Part shown: positions 1 through 12,584 of the stretch, in pieces | Layout of the letters: each line of letters starts with the position of its first letter | Position numbering within the stretch: the stretch's first letter is position 1 | Source of the DNA: Rotaria macrura | Taxonomy: Eukaryota > Rotifera > Eurotatoria > Philodinida > Philodinidae | Assembly: GCA_900239685.1 (NCBI GenBank) | Contig: OENT01000236.1 | Span: 62,001 to 126,000, forward strand | DNA length: 64,000 nucleotides | Direction of reading: 5' to 3' | Made by a program: the position numbers and the translations under genes | The notes under the pieces: generated by a model | Databases searched by the model: none | The model's input: the letters and a program-made list of their open reading frames with translations, nothing else | What the model was told of the DNA's origin: nothing

Positions 1-2607
1 CCAATGTTCAATGTTCAGGAGATTCATCAGTTTTACAACAAGGATTGATCAACTCCTATCCGGTTTCATCGAGAGATCTCAGAAGAAAATTGCAGGATTC
101 CCGGTATTAAAATCTATGAGCAAGGATTCTGACAACTATCCTCAGGAACCAGTTCGCATGTGATGAATATGATTGGATCCTATATAGCGAGAGTGAGTGA
201 CCTAAGCAATCAGTGTATACAACGTCTTAGAAACTCTCTGGTGGATGTGGAGGACTTCTACGACAACTGTTTAAAAATATTCCGAGTTAAATGCTAATGT
301 GGCTCGCAAAGTATGCGATAGAAGAATAGAAATTTTTTATAGCACATATTAATAAAAATGCTACTCGAAAAAGATTGGGACTGGGTACTAGGAATTAACC
401 CACAATTGAACATAATGCGGAATTTGTAAGAAACCCATGTTGATTTCTCAACACGAATTCCTATAGAATTTGTATTGGATGATAGAGCCCTGTCATATTC
501 AATAGGATTCACTATCGGATTCAATCTCCCGGCTGTGTCAGATCAACATAACTACGTTATAGTTAAATTTCATGATGCGAGGAATAACGTCAATTATGAG
601 TGAAGAAATTACACATTCCCGATTAGATTCTGACATTATCGAAAACGAGATTTTTTATTGTTAAAAATAAAAGTTTTTCTCTGAAAACTGTTAAATAAAC
701 AATGTGTGAGCATATGTTAACATCTCAGAATACTGAATTATTTAGTGTAGCAGCAAGGTTTAATAAACCCAATCGGCCTCGATATAGATAGTTTCCTTCC
801 TTCATAACACTTCGTTAAAAGATGCGTCAACTTAAAATTCTTTAAAAAAAAAAGACGTTTCTTTGATTATATTATGCCAGGGAAATTTGAGTTCTAATTC
901 AGAGATAGAATAGGTGGAACGGTCCAATCGATCTCACCAAAATCAGATGAGAAAACAATAATGGTGAGTTCTATTTTAGGAGTTAAAAACTGATGAATTG
1001 TTGTATTTTTTTTAGATCGAACATCTCAGGTCGATAGTTGCACCCCCATATCCTGCAGAAACTGGCACAAAAGATGTGGTATAGTGGCTGTATACTAGGG
1101 GAAGACGCACGAGATGACTTGACTATTGGAAGCATTATCCAGACCGCACGCTTTACAGATTTTTCCTTCTGAGTTACGACTAACTTGCTGTGTATTAAGG
1201 CAAGATGCGCTTGAAAGCACAGGAAAGCTTCGTGAAAGTTTCCTTCTAGATTATAGCTTCTATTTACCAGCGATCTTTCTTGTGATCTTGCTGAATACAG
1301 TGACTTTCCCGCATCTTTCCTGTATGCTACTACAGGATCCACTGGGCGAGACGATCAACGTGGATTATAGCGAAGCGGTGGTTCTCGTTTCAAAACGAGA
1401 AGAATTAAACATCTGAAACGTTTAATCTGTTTCTGAGATTGGTCAATAAAGGAAATTATTATTCGTCGTATTGGTTAGTGAGACTTCGGAAACCATATAT
1501 CGGAAACTCTAAAAGGGTTTCAGATATTAACAAACTCGGTGTTTTAGAGGTTTCCCAGAGGTGGATCTTTCATCATGGTTAAAGAGAAGCTGGAATACAT
1601 TGCAATGTATTGAATTCTGTGTGGATGCAATTGAATGATAATGCAACCAGAATAATGACTTTCAATGTATTGTTCTTACAATAATTGTAATGCATTATTT
1701 GAGTTGTATTATCATGCAATTGCATCACAATGTCCATCATTTCGAAATAAGGGCTGCATGGTATAATGTCTTTCTTAATTTTAATTTTAAGTAAAATGTA
1801 TCTATTCGTGTTTTGTTAGTCAACTTGTCGACTGACAAAGATAGGAAACATTTTTTGTCAGTTTTGTTTTTGATTCATTTCAATCTTACTACGTTGTTAC
1901 GAGTTAGAAATCGATTTTCTTGAATACTTATTTTCTTCTAGAAAAACTTGATCCTATTCGATCAAGTATAAATATATACAGTAGAATACTGTGTCGAAAA
2001 TCCTTTTATCTACTATATTTTACTAACTCAAACATGATCAGAATCTTATTTCATGACAATATGTAAATAAATACCAGAATTACTTATGATTAATTCAACA
2101 AATATAATTTTCCTTAATGTAGACAGGATTCAGGTCAAAGTTTTTCAAGTCAAACCTACAGTGATCTTTTGATAAGCAATTAATTTCAGTCAACTACCGA
2201 TAGATGTAAATACCACCTTTCGGTATCATCAATATTCGTAGAAAAACAGAATATTTTCAACCGTACTCGAGATCGAAATTTATGCTTCTGAGTCAATACA
2301 ATCTTGTCATTTGCAGTGAAAGATATTAGTCGAACAATGCATCCTATGTTTTTCATTCAATCAGCTATTGTCTCTAGAATGTTTTATGCTAAAGGGGACT
2401 GTTTTTATCCGATCATGTCATTCTTATCTGTTAACTTGATATTTCGCATTCAAAGAGAATAAAGATATCATACAGAAATAAAGAAACAGATTTCATTTCT
2501 TTTTTCTTTCTCTATTGGTTTGAAAGTTAATAAAAGCAGGCTTAATAAAAATGTCAAACATGTTGCATAGACGACACTCTATTATCTAAAGCCTTCACTA
2601 GACAGAC
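1..2607. other. Left-edge region without a secure gene
   Basis: AT-rich sequence with only short open frames on both strands, none of which I recognise. Around 1020-1340 the minus strand has stretches with coding-like composition and paired cysteines, interrupted by stops, so a decayed coding fragment is possible but unproven. A short inverted repeat at 1624-1726 is listed separately. The final few hundred bases are the upstream region of the first PGRP gene. I saw no tRNA, rRNA or clear promoter element. Confidence 0.4.
1603..1730. repeat. Short inverted repeat with a nested palindrome
   Basis: A 24-base arm at 1624-1647 recurs as a near-perfect reverse complement at 1703-1726, with about two mismatches and a 55-base loop. 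Just upstream, ATACATTGCAATGTAT is a perfect 16-base palindrome. The whole could fold into a hairpin. It may be a small non-autonomous foldback or MITE-like element, but I see no clear target-site duplication, so the class is open. Confidence 0.5.
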
Positions 2608-3503
2608 ATGAAAAGTATAACACTAATTTCTCTTCTGATTTTCGCTACCGCTAATAGTCAACCATCACCTTGTGATGAGGTATCATTTGTTGATAGAACT
2701 GGCTGGGGAGCCCAGCAACCAGTAGCAATAAACAATCTAACAAGTAAACCTCTTTCATTTTATGTCATTCATCATACTTATGAACCTCCGAAGTAAGTAC
2801 GCTTTAGTTATGTAAGCTTATTTAACTATGCTGATTATCAATAGCTGTTACGATGATGCATCATGCATCCAACGTGTCAGAGAAATTCAAAGGATGCATC
2901 AGGTCGATCAAAAATGGGATGATATAGGTTATCATTTCATAGTTGGTGAAAACGGAAAAGTCTACGAAGGTCGTGGATGGGATCGTCAAGCTGCTCACTC
3001 TCCTGGATGGAACAATGAAGCCTATGGTGAAAACCCACACGTCTATGTTCTTTGAAACATTCAGTTTCTTGTTATTAAGGCATCTGCATCATCGGAGATT
3101 TCAGAACGGCGCCACCAGACGACAAGGCTCTCAATGCAGTACGTTCATGGATTCTCTGTGGTGCTGAACGAGGCTTTGTCACAAAAGATTACTATGTAAT
3201 TACTCATAGACAATCTCAGAGACCAGGTTATACGGAATGGTAACGTTTTATTTCTTCGTTGACATATTCTCAATTTTCATCGATCTTTTACTTAGTCCCG
3301 GCGATGGTACATTTAATGTTGTCAAGGAATGGCCACGATTTTGTCCCTATCAAAACTCTGGTCGAAATTTAACGGCCAACGAAACACAACCATCTCTTGC
3401 TGTTGACTTCTGTCAAAAGCTAATCGGACCATCATCAGCTACTTCAATAGAATTCGTGATGTCAGTTATTCTTCTTCATCTTATGTGCATCTATTTTCTT
3501 TGA
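2608..3503 (+). CDS. Peptidoglycan recognition protein, copy 1, amidase type, probable GPI anchor
   Basis: Exons 2608-2792, 2845-3026, 3080-3239 and 3296-3503 join in frame to 244 residues. Residues 1-17 form a signal peptide ending near ANSQ. A PGRP/type-2 amidase domain follows: WGA near 33, VIHHT with His55/His56, IGYHFIVG with Tyr91, then THRQ (His165) and ECPGD (Cys176). The His-Tyr-His-Cys set is that of zinc-dependent N-acetylmuramoyl-L-alanine amidases, which cut peptidoglycan between sugar and peptide. The C-terminus ends in a short hydrophobic tail after a small-residue stretch (GPSSATS), suggesting a GPI signal, so the protein may sit on the outer cell surface. The call rests on visible motifs. 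Cell location and bacterial sensing versus digestion are inference. A second copy lies at 7894-8793. Confidence 0.9.
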
Positions 3504-3530
3504 AAAGAACTAGTTTTAGCTGTCTCTATT

Positions 3531-3730
3531 ACGTTAAAACCAATCATACATGTCTTGTGTGGTGAAATTCTTTTTATCGTTCTCGCCTTTGAGAACAGTA
3601 TGAGGAAATGGTAATAAGTTCGTATTGCTAATAAATGATGGAATAGCATCGTGAAAAGTTTTCGAAATATGGAAAATAAACTGAAAATAATGTCAGACAA
3701 TGAACTCTATGAGGTTTAGCTTTGATTGTC
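3531..3730 (-). pseudogene. Relic of the last exon of the downstream F-box gene
   Basis: Starting about 30 bases after the stop of PGRP copy 1, the sequence from AACCAATCATACATGTCTTG onward matches the final exon of the F-box gene near 8986-9180. Identity is high at first, then decays with substitutions and small indels, and the reading frame is not kept. Weaker similarity may run to about 3900. The relic has the same convergent orientation to its PGRP as the intact F-box gene has to PGRP copy 2. This indicates that a PGRP plus F-box 3' end unit was duplicated and this F-box copy then eroded. Confidence 0.8.
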
Positions 3731-5033
3731 TCAAATCTAGTACTATCTTCATGTTAGTGAAAGCATACTGATTGTTAATCACTTGGAGAGAGGAACATTC
3801 AAAGCGAAAGAATGAAAATTGATGAAAAGAAGCCAATGGATTGTGGAACATCTCAAAATATCCGAATTTATAAAGAGATGAATGCCTAAAGGATATCATA
3901 CAAAATTAATTTGAAGAGTTCATGAAAGTTTTTGATTTACTTATCATAAATTTTTTTTGCGACTGATAAGAATTCATGCGCTTTAAGTATTTATCTACAG
4001 CATTGAGTGTCATGCAATATTTTATGACTTGAGCTGGAGAAAAGATTTAAAAGAAAACAAAAGAAAAAGAAGCAAATTTTATTTGAGAATTATTTTTTTC
4101 AATTCTCATACCTTTCTCTATCATGGGAAACTTCATAAATGTTATTTTTCATGAATATTTTTATCCAAATTCTTGACAATAGCAGTGCAAATGTAGATAA
4201 AATAAAAGAACTGAAAACTAGATGTCAAAAACATGCAGAATGGTTAAGGTTGATCTTTTGAATAGTTTCGATTCAAGGTGATGATTTCGAGCAATAATTT
4301 TGTTCTGCTGATTGTCTTCGATAAATTTTCTAGATCCTAGAAGTTCAATAGTTTCATTTTGCTAATTCTACACTGATTTTGTGTATTTCAAATTTCTGCT
4401 CATTCGAGACTTTGAGTTTCGATATTGCCTTTGCTAGTAGCCAAATATTCTCGCATTACAAGCTGAATTCATGAACTACGACTTAGTTTTTTGTAAATAT
4501 ATATCGTGTTGAGTAGTGAGTAAAAATATGAGCGACCTAAGATGTATCATTTCATTTATTTATGTGCAGTACAACGTATTCGTTATATAAAGACTTAGAG
4601 CAAAAGATTGAAAATGTTCTGATTATCTTGACATCAACTTCTTTTATTTGCTCGTAGATTATTTCTCGTTTTGTATTCTAAAAAGAATTCCCACTACCTA
4701 CACTACTATGAATCTTCTACTTTTGAAAATAGGGCACCTTCGTTTTCAAGGTTCGATTTAATATATAGTAGACCAACAATTCGATTGATTAACAACTCTA
4801 GTATTCATTCGTCAAACTTCGTTGTTCCTATGCATAGAAAATATATGAATCAGCTGGGTCTGCGACGGTCATTGACAAAAACTAAAATAATATTGAACGT
4901 ATCATCTTCTGAGAGTTCAGTTATATATCCAGAGTACTCAACAATAACAGCATGAATAAGGAAATGCAAGTGAAAGAAAACTTGAAAGTACCATTTACTA
5001 TAGCAAAACATTTTATAACGGCAATCAACATGT
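3731..5033. other. Spacer between F-box relic and DNA element
   Basis: AT-rich sequence. One plus-strand open stretch at about 4671-4955 (polar, Ser/Arg-rich, no recognised domain) has moderately coding-like composition and follows a possible splice acceptor near 4658, but I could not attach it to other exons. Nothing else is supported. Confidence 0.35.
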
Positions 5034-5770
5034 GAATTTCAGGGGAACCCGAAAATTGCGCACGACGAAAGTTGCGCACGAAGTGTGAAACGTTATCAAA
5101 TACTTAACGAAAAAAAATTTTAATAGCTTTATTTTATTTTTTAAATCATATATTGAAACATATAGACTTGTGAACAGAGAAAAAATAGACACATAAACTA
5201 TTGTGATCATAGTGATTATATGGTTAGAATAGATATTTTTAATGAGGATATCTAATTTAGAGTAATATTATGTGCTAAAGCCGTGATTTGATCAATAATG
5301 TTGCGGTGAGGATTCGAGACAAGATTTTGTAAACGGTTGTCAAGATGTTGATATTTTTTTTTCTTTGAAACAGTTTCACCGACATTAACGGTCGACCTTT
5401 CTCTGTTGTAGTAAATTGAACAGCAGTAGACATGATAGAATAATATAGAGAATAATCAGTTCTGTTAGTTCGATCTCTTGTGTGTTCTTTTATACAGAAC
5501 ATTTTGTTCTCAAAATGAGCTTAACTTAATTGCGACAAAGTATCAAACGGATCAATTATTGATTGATCAAAAATCGTTAGTCATTTGACAGGATAATCAT
5601 CTCTACCTATATTACATCTTTCACCATAATTCATATTCAACTTCGATTAAAAATGTTCTAATGTTTCCCTGTATCTTGTGTTGTTTTGATTATTTTCTAC
5701 CACGAAACAAAAGTTAAATATCTCGTGCGCAACTTTCGTCGTGCGCACTTTTCGTAGACCCGAATTTCAG
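5034..5770 (-). mobile_element. Non-autonomous Mutator-like (MULE) DNA transposon with FLYWCH-like remnant
   Basis: The element spans 5043-5761 (719 bp). Its ends are inverted repeats of about 39 bp that begin GGG and share an identical 25-base block made of TGCGCACGA, a short spacer and TGCGCACGA again. It is flanked by identical 9-bp direct repeats, GAATTTCAG, at 5034-5042 and 5762-5770. A 9-bp target duplication is typical of the Mutator superfamily. On the minus strand, 5431-5380 encodes STAVQFTTTEKGRPLMSV, which resembles the start of a FLYWCH zinc finger, a domain found in animal Mutator-like transposases. The rest of the domain and any catalytic core are missing, so this is an internally deleted copy. 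The superfamily call is inference from target length and this short match. Confidence 0.75.
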
Positions 5771-7893
5771 TTATCATTGAACTGTTTACAATATCCACGA
5801 TGCCACGGCTAAATGCTTTTCAATTCTTGAACATACATATTTTTCAGTATATTTCTAAGCACATAGTGCCACAAAAGAAAATTTCATTCACCATCAATAA
5901 AGCTAGTAGATGTTTACAATTGAGAAGATTCCTTTTTCAGTCCACTGATCATAATATGGAATGCAAGTTTAAAATGCTCTTGAATTTGGTATTTGTATCC
6001 AAGGATCTTTTTTTTGTGTTCATGTATTCAAATGAAATAATATATAAATATATCAGAAATGATTATTCTCTTAACTTAGTAATATGACAGAAAAGTTTAA
6101 TTACAATCTTCAATATTTCATAATACCATAGATTAAAGTTGTGGATGCTTCGGCTATTGATAAATTCTCAGAAAATCTAAGCTAACTTCATAATTGAAAG
6201 AGATGCGGAGTAGATTCCATGACTAAGTTAATGTTTGAGTGATGAAAATTGAGTAGATCAATAAAAAGGAAAAGATCTAAATATCATCAGATCAGCTATT
6301 GTTTACTTGACTAGATCGCTTCACTGTTACGATCATACTGATCTTGTTTCATGTACAGGGAAATTGGACCACACATGAAGTTCTAGGATGAATTCTTATA
6401 CTTGAAGGTACCTATTTTCTACGATCATGTTTCACATTTTCGTACTTTTAGCAATACAATCGTAACACTAAGACATCCAAAGAAGAAAAACTAATAGTTA
6501 AATATGAAATATGAAACGAGTATTACCTTTTCATTCAAAGTATGGATCAATTTTACTTGTTGAAAATATATTAATCATCTATATCATTGATACTCGCCAG
6601 ATTAAATTGAATTATTTATTCGCCCAAGAATTGCTGAAGATATTTCAACAAGAATAATTGTGAATAACTATTAGTGAATGTGAAATAATCCTAAACTTTT
6701 CAAAATCAAGAACTACTTGACTAATCAGAGAGACTCATGGGAAAAGACGAACTGTATTCTTATTCATAGATTAGTATCTTCATAGGGGCATTTTTCTAAT
6801 AGATATCTCGTCACTGCTTTCATCAAGTTTCTCCACAGGATTTTTTTATATCATTTGATTATCGACCCGCATATGATGAACTTGAAAATAATGTTGGGAT
6901 GCTTCAGTGACGGAAAGAAGATTGAAACATCTAAGGTTTTCTCACAATCAGAGATGATTCCTTTGAATCAAATACGTTTTAAAATTTCATTGATATTCTT
7001 CATTTACCTTGAGTTAAAAAGAATTAACGAGATCGAAATTACTTTCTTTCTATGGGTATTCTCGTAAGAAAAAGATGTGTTGCAACCTTCATAGAAACGT
7101 AAAATGGAAGATCAACGATTGAGCTGACTCAATTAAGCATTTTTTCTGATGTTGGTTATGCCTGAAAAGAGCTCGAACAATTCATCAATATGTGCTGAGA
7201 AAATTTCGCAAAGTGGTGCAGTTGATTGAAAACCTTTATCTATCATTCAATAAATCCTTTGTCGTCGAGTTTGTTAAATTCAAATGAAGTATATATTAGA
7301 TGTCGTCTTGTGCAAATATGTAGAACACTATTTTTCAATCAATTTTCGTAACTCTCGTGTGAGAGTTACGGTTCTTTTTTTCGAAAACTCAACAATATAA
7401 AATAGATGAACATGTTTGATCAAGTAAATATGAATTTTGATGACGTCCATGGAATTCGATTAATTCATTTTGAAATTATGCTTATAGTTATTCCATAGCG
7501 CTTCGTATGATGTCAAGCAACTAGTTTTACCTGAATCTCATACGAATTATTCTAACGTACAAAGAAGAATTACAAGAGAACCCAATCTATATTGAACTAT
7601 CTGAACTGCGAGTTCTCTATCGAACAAATTATTTTATGCTTTTCGTGCAAACTTTCCAGGGTTATGTGCTGTATTGTAAGCAATAAAATACATATTTGAC
7701 TGAATAATTTTCTATGACGCCTAAACCTGATCCATATTTACTAAGTAACATGAAGCTGTGAGAAATAATTTAGAATGTAATGGATACCATACTTTAGATT
7801 CATTCAAAAAACTCACTAGGATATATCAAGCAAGAGACTTCAACGATATTCGACATTCAACGCTTTCAACGCTGCAACTTCCATCAAAGAGAC
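5771..7893. other. Spacer before PGRP copy 2
   Basis: About 2.1 kb of AT-rich sequence with short open frames (about 5800-6087 and 6855-7067, plus strand) lacking recognisable domains or convincing splice structure. The last part is the upstream region of PGRP copy 2. It shows little similarity to the region upstream of copy 1, so the copies probably differ in promoter. Confidence 0.35.
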
Positions 7894-8793
7894 ATGAAAA
7901 GAATAAATTTGGTTTATCTTCTGATTTTCGCTACCGCTAATAGTCAACCATCACCTTGTGATGAGGTATCGTTTGTTGATAGAATTGGCTGGGGAGCCCG
8001 GCAACCAGTAGCAATAAACAATCTAACAAGTAAACCTCTTTCATTTTATGTCATTCATCATACTTATATACCTAAGAGGTAATTCCAATCTGCCTCGTTA
8101 TCTAACTCTCTTTCACTACGATCACTATTTGTAGCTGTTATAACGACACGACATGTATTCAAACTGTGCAAGCCATTCAAAGGACGCATCAAGTCGATCA
8201 GAAATGGGATGATATAGGTTATCATTTCATAGTTGGTGAAAACGGAAAAGTTTACGAAGGTCGTGGATGGGATCGTCAAGCTGCTCACTCTCCTGGATGG
8301 AACAATGAAGCCTATGGTGAAAACCCACACGTCTATGTTCTTTGAAACATTCAGTTTCTTGTTATTAAGGCATCTGCATCATCGGAGATTTCAGAACGGC
8401 GCCACCAGACGACAAGGCTCTCAATGCAGTACGTTCATGGATTCTCTGTGGTGCTGAACGAGGCTTTGTCACAAAAGATTACTATGTAATTACTCATAGA
8501 CAATCTCAGAGACCAGGTTATACGGAATGGTAACGTTTTATTTCTTCGTTGACATATTCTCAATTTTCATCGATCTTTTACTTAGTCCCGGCGATGGTAC
8601 ATTTAATGTTGTCAAGGAATGGCCACGATTTTGTCCCTATCAAAACTCTGGTCAAAATTTAACGGCCAACGAAACACAACCATCTCTTGCTGTTGACTTC
8701 TGTCAAAAGCTAATCGGACCATCATCAGCTACTTCAATAGAATTCATGATGTCAGTTATTCTTCTTCATCTTGTATTCATCTATTTTCTTTGA
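7894..8793 (+). CDS. Peptidoglycan recognition protein, copy 2, amidase type, probable GPI anchor
   Basis: Exons 7894-8078, 8135-8316, 8370-8529 and 8586-8793 have exactly the lengths and phases of copy 1 and give 244 residues. The signal peptide differs (starts MKRINLVYLL). The catalytic set (HHT, IGYHF, THRQ, ECPGD) and the hydrophobic tail are kept. The start of exon 2 differs at many sites (SCYNDTTC against NCYDDASC) and intron 1 is unrelated. From about 8250 to the stop, introns 2 and 3 included, the copies are almost identical. The gene ends 113 bases before the convergent F-box gene. It probably cuts or binds peptidoglycan at the cell surface like copy 1. Divergent first exons and upstream sequences suggest a different expression pattern (inference). 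Confidence 0.9.
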
Positions 8794-8905
8794 AACGAAC
8801 TAGTTTTTGTTATCTTCATTTCGTTCGAAATTCTATTTAATAAATATGACACGAAAAACAAAACTAACAAACATATCAATCAAATAAATGAGATTTTATC
8901 GTACA

Positions 8906-11421
8906 TTATAACCAAATATGTATTGAATTTGTATAGGTATCCACAGATAATTTTAGTTCTTGTTGAATATGATGTCGTCGAAACCAATCATACATGTCTT
9001 GTGTGGTGAAATTCTTTTTATCGTTCTCTCCTTCGAGACCAATATGAAGGAATCGTAATGATTTCATATTGTTAATAAATGATGGAATAGTATCACGAAA
9101 ATCTTCGAAATGTGGTAAACAAGCCGAAAATGATTTTAATCGAGGAAGTTCGTGACGTATAACTTGAATTGTTTCATATGATATAACACCATCATATAGT
9201 AAATTAAGGTGTTGAAGACGTTCGCGTAATAATGATAATAAGCGTTTATTTTTTTGTAGGAATATTTGTTTTATTAAAGTACGATGATTACTAGTTATAG
9301 TGAGTTTATTCATATTTGGAAGACCTGTAAAAAGTGACGATTTTATTTTTGTCGGATTTGCAAAATTGAGTAACAATGACTGAAACTATTTCGCGAAACT
9401 GTAAGAGAATATTAAGATTGTAGCAACAACAAATGTGAATGACTGACGGCGTAAGAAACGTACAGAAAAATTTAATTTTGCTAAATGAAGGATGGTCGTC
9501 TGTATACTATGTTCGTATGACAAATGCACTACCAATGTATCAAAAGCAGTATTGCTTGTGTATCTTCGAAGTGAAATACAATATTGTGGATGAATTGGAT
9601 GAGACCTCATTCGAGCTCAATAGATTCGGGAAGCATAGATGATTGATTTAAACTGTCCTTGATTCTAGTTTTGTACATATATCAGCAGACATGACGCTGC
9701 ATATTTCTGAATCAACTTTCCGTGCTCAACTCACATAATTATCTTCTTGTGAATCACCAATATTTTAAACATAAAACTATTCACGCAGAACGTTTTGACT
9801 TTAACGAAACAATTTGAAAGACACTTACGTAAGATAAGATCAGCAAATGTGATTACAGTATGGCATTTGCCATTCAATGATAAATGTTTAATATGATCGA
9901 GATTGATTATTTTATCAATATATAACCGGAATAAAGCGCTCGATATGCGTTGTTCAAATCTTATTGTCAATGTTTCAATATGAGGAAAATAACGTGGTAA
10001 TTTATTTATCTCAAGCCGCATTTGTTGATTGTTGTAGACTGTTAAAAACAAATGATTAACATAATCATAGATATTTTTCCTCCAGGAACACAGACTATTT
10101 TTTGTAGGTAAAACAATATCGATTGGATGGCCCCATCTTTAAAATAAAAGAAATTCAAAAATTTTAGTCAAGTGAATAATTTCAATTTATAAACTTGAAA
10201 AAAAAATATCAAGAACTCAATGTACGAAACGATGTTCATACTTACTGATTCGAAAACTTTCGATCAGGATATGGACTCGAATAAAAAATTAAATGAAGAT
10301 CATTTTCGTCTTGATAAAAATCTGTTACAAATTTGACTTGTCGTTCAGTCCAAAATGTATGGTTTTTAAATGATAACAATTGAGGATACAGTTCATCGTA
10401 ATCTTCCGATGTTAAACGCCATAATTCACTATAGAATTGAAACTTTTTTAATAGTGGCCAATAATTATTAATTATCATTTGCCACTTATCACTATTAACA
10501 TAATCAAAACCTAATCGAATTGAAAAACAAATCCCTTTTATCTTATATACAAAAGCAAGACAGTGATTTCATTATTTTTTCTTCAATATGAAATTACTAC
10601 AAACCTTCATCACAAATAATGGCTAATGAAAATTTCTCAAGATTTTCAAACGAAGGAAATAATAAATCAAGATACTTAAACGGAATACTAAATGCACGTA
10701 GTTTTAAATCATTAATCAATATTTGATTTTTAATTAAACTATCAGATGATACAATAGAATTGTGTGACATTGAAAGCATATTTATTGAGAGCTTCTTCAA
10801 TGAACAAAAACGATTAAGTATATTAATAAAACATAAATAATCACATGAATCAATAATTAAATTTTCTATGCATGAATATGAATTCATCGAAATGAAATCT
10901 CCATAAAATTGACTTAAATAACAATAGTTTATGTTTGGTTTCGAATAAAGAACTTTTTTCATTGTATCTATATCAAGTGCATGCATATCTTTTGATTGAA
11001 TATCTAGTATTTCTATAGTTGATATGTTATTGATTATTATATTCAATTCAGCAGATGATGGTTCAATTAAACGTAAACATTTTAAATATTTAAAATCATA
11101 TTCAAATGAATATCTTTGGAGAAAATGACTTATTTCACCAGGTGTGTGTTCATTGGATAATTTTAATGTATGAATACTATTCGAATACAATGAAATAACA
11201 TGTGATACAGCAAAATTGTACATAAATAATGGAACATCTGCAAGCGATATATTTAAAATCGACGAGCATCTATCTTCATCTTGTCGAATTAAATACATAT
11301 CGGTAAGTATTGAATGTATACGTGCATTATTTATATCACTAAACGTATAAAACACCTCCAATGGCGATAAATATGATAGAATAAGAAATATTAGTTCACC
11401 GGGTAAATCGTCGAGTTTCAT
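8906..11421 (-). CDS. F-box protein with leucine-rich-like C-terminal region
   Basis: Four exons on the minus strand, 11421-10605, 10510-10246, 10136-9829 and 9324-8906, join in frame to 602 residues. Residues 2-40 match an F-box (DDLPGELIFLILSYLSPLEV), the motif that binds SKP1 in SCF ubiquitin ligases. The remainder is rich in Leu/Ile/Asn with irregular repeats spaced like degenerate leucine-rich repeats, for example near LSLNGKCHTVITFADL and LPNMNKLTI, presumably the substrate-binding part. Bdelloid genomes hold many F-box genes of this general style, so an expanded family is likely. Substrate unknown. Intron 3 (9828-9325, about 500 nt) is long. Its acceptor was chosen because only this one, after a strong pyrimidine tract, keeps phase. 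Confidence 0.8.
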
Positions 11422-12584
11422 ATCTAAAAAATCAATATAAATATTTAAAAAAAAAGAACAATCTATGGTATTTTAACTACTTAAGGAGCGTTACGTGCTT
11501 AGTATGTATCGTAAATGCCAATACTTTAATTGAATGAGAAGCGCCAAAAACAAATCATATCTCATGCAACTATCAAACTACTTAGATAAATTCATAGAAG
11601 AATTCACTGTAGTAAAGCGGAGTTACTATTTGATTCTCTATTTGAAGTAGTCGTTCATACCAACCGCATATTAAATACAATACTGAAGTTCTACTATTCT
11701 AGTTCTAAGTGACCCAAGTCAATTAAGAAATTGCAAAGTTTGTCAATTAGAAAGTTGTATTGACAAGGTGTAAATTCGACTTGATATGTATTTCACTAAA
11801 TATAGTGACCACTTTTGACTAAAATATAATATCTAGTTAAAAATGTGTTTTTTGTTCAAGTCTTCATATTTGAATCTCCTTCGAATCTAACAGTGTGTTG
11901 ATAATTTCTTTCACCACAAAATAGAATAACTGGAAGTTTCTATTACGTTCTTTTTTCTAGGTGCGATCTCAGTGACAAGAACACATCATTCCGTGTTCCA
12001 ACGGAAATCAACGATTCCATATAATGAACTCTAAATAGAAGATTTTGTTTACATCCAAGAAGCACAGTATAGAAACAATGCCCATAAGTTATTGATTCTT
12101 CAAAGTCTTCATATATACGAGTCAGATTTCTAAGACCATGTTAAAGACAATATCATTTCCGAAAAGCAATCATCATGTCAGCATTCATATTCGATTCTTG
12201 GTTTATTTCTCATTTTCATCAAGAAATGTCGTACATTTCAAAGCAAAGTAGATCCGTGTAATTATTCACACCCGTTTGTCTCTATGTCCATGTTTAACTC
12301 AAGAACAAATCCATTCGATGAGTGCCTAGCAAGATGCAAAGATTAACAATCCATTGTTCAATCAATTTTAACACGCAATAGAGTTATTTCTTCTTGATAT
12401 TTGTACTATCACTTTATCTATTTATATATTCTGTATCGTGATAGGATACTTTAAAAGAAAAACAAAAAAAAATACTTATAAACATTTTATTTCTGGTATA
12501 TACGTATTAAGAATATTTTTTACAGCGATTCACACACGTTCAATTTTATAATAATTAAAAAATACATCAAATCAAATCAAAATA
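11422..12584. other. Spacer between F-box gene start and ATG4 end
   Basis: About 1.2 kb of AT-rich sequence without a supported gene. It should hold the promoter of the minus-strand F-box gene near 11430-11600 and the 3' end of ATG4 near 12450-12584. No specific element was identified. Confidence 0.35.

Noticed and set aside
983-1416. Overlapping open frames on both strands with coding-like composition
   Set aside because: Neither frame extends, shows splice support or matches a family. Kept only as a possible decayed fragment in the region note.
2943-3167. Plus-strand frame overlapping PGRP exons (and its twin at 8233-8457)
   Set aside because: Alternative frame running through exon 2, intron 2 and exon 3. 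The PGRP frame explains the sequence.
9439-9642. Plus-strand 67-residue frame
   Set aside because: Lies inside intron 3 of the F-box gene and has no recognisable content.
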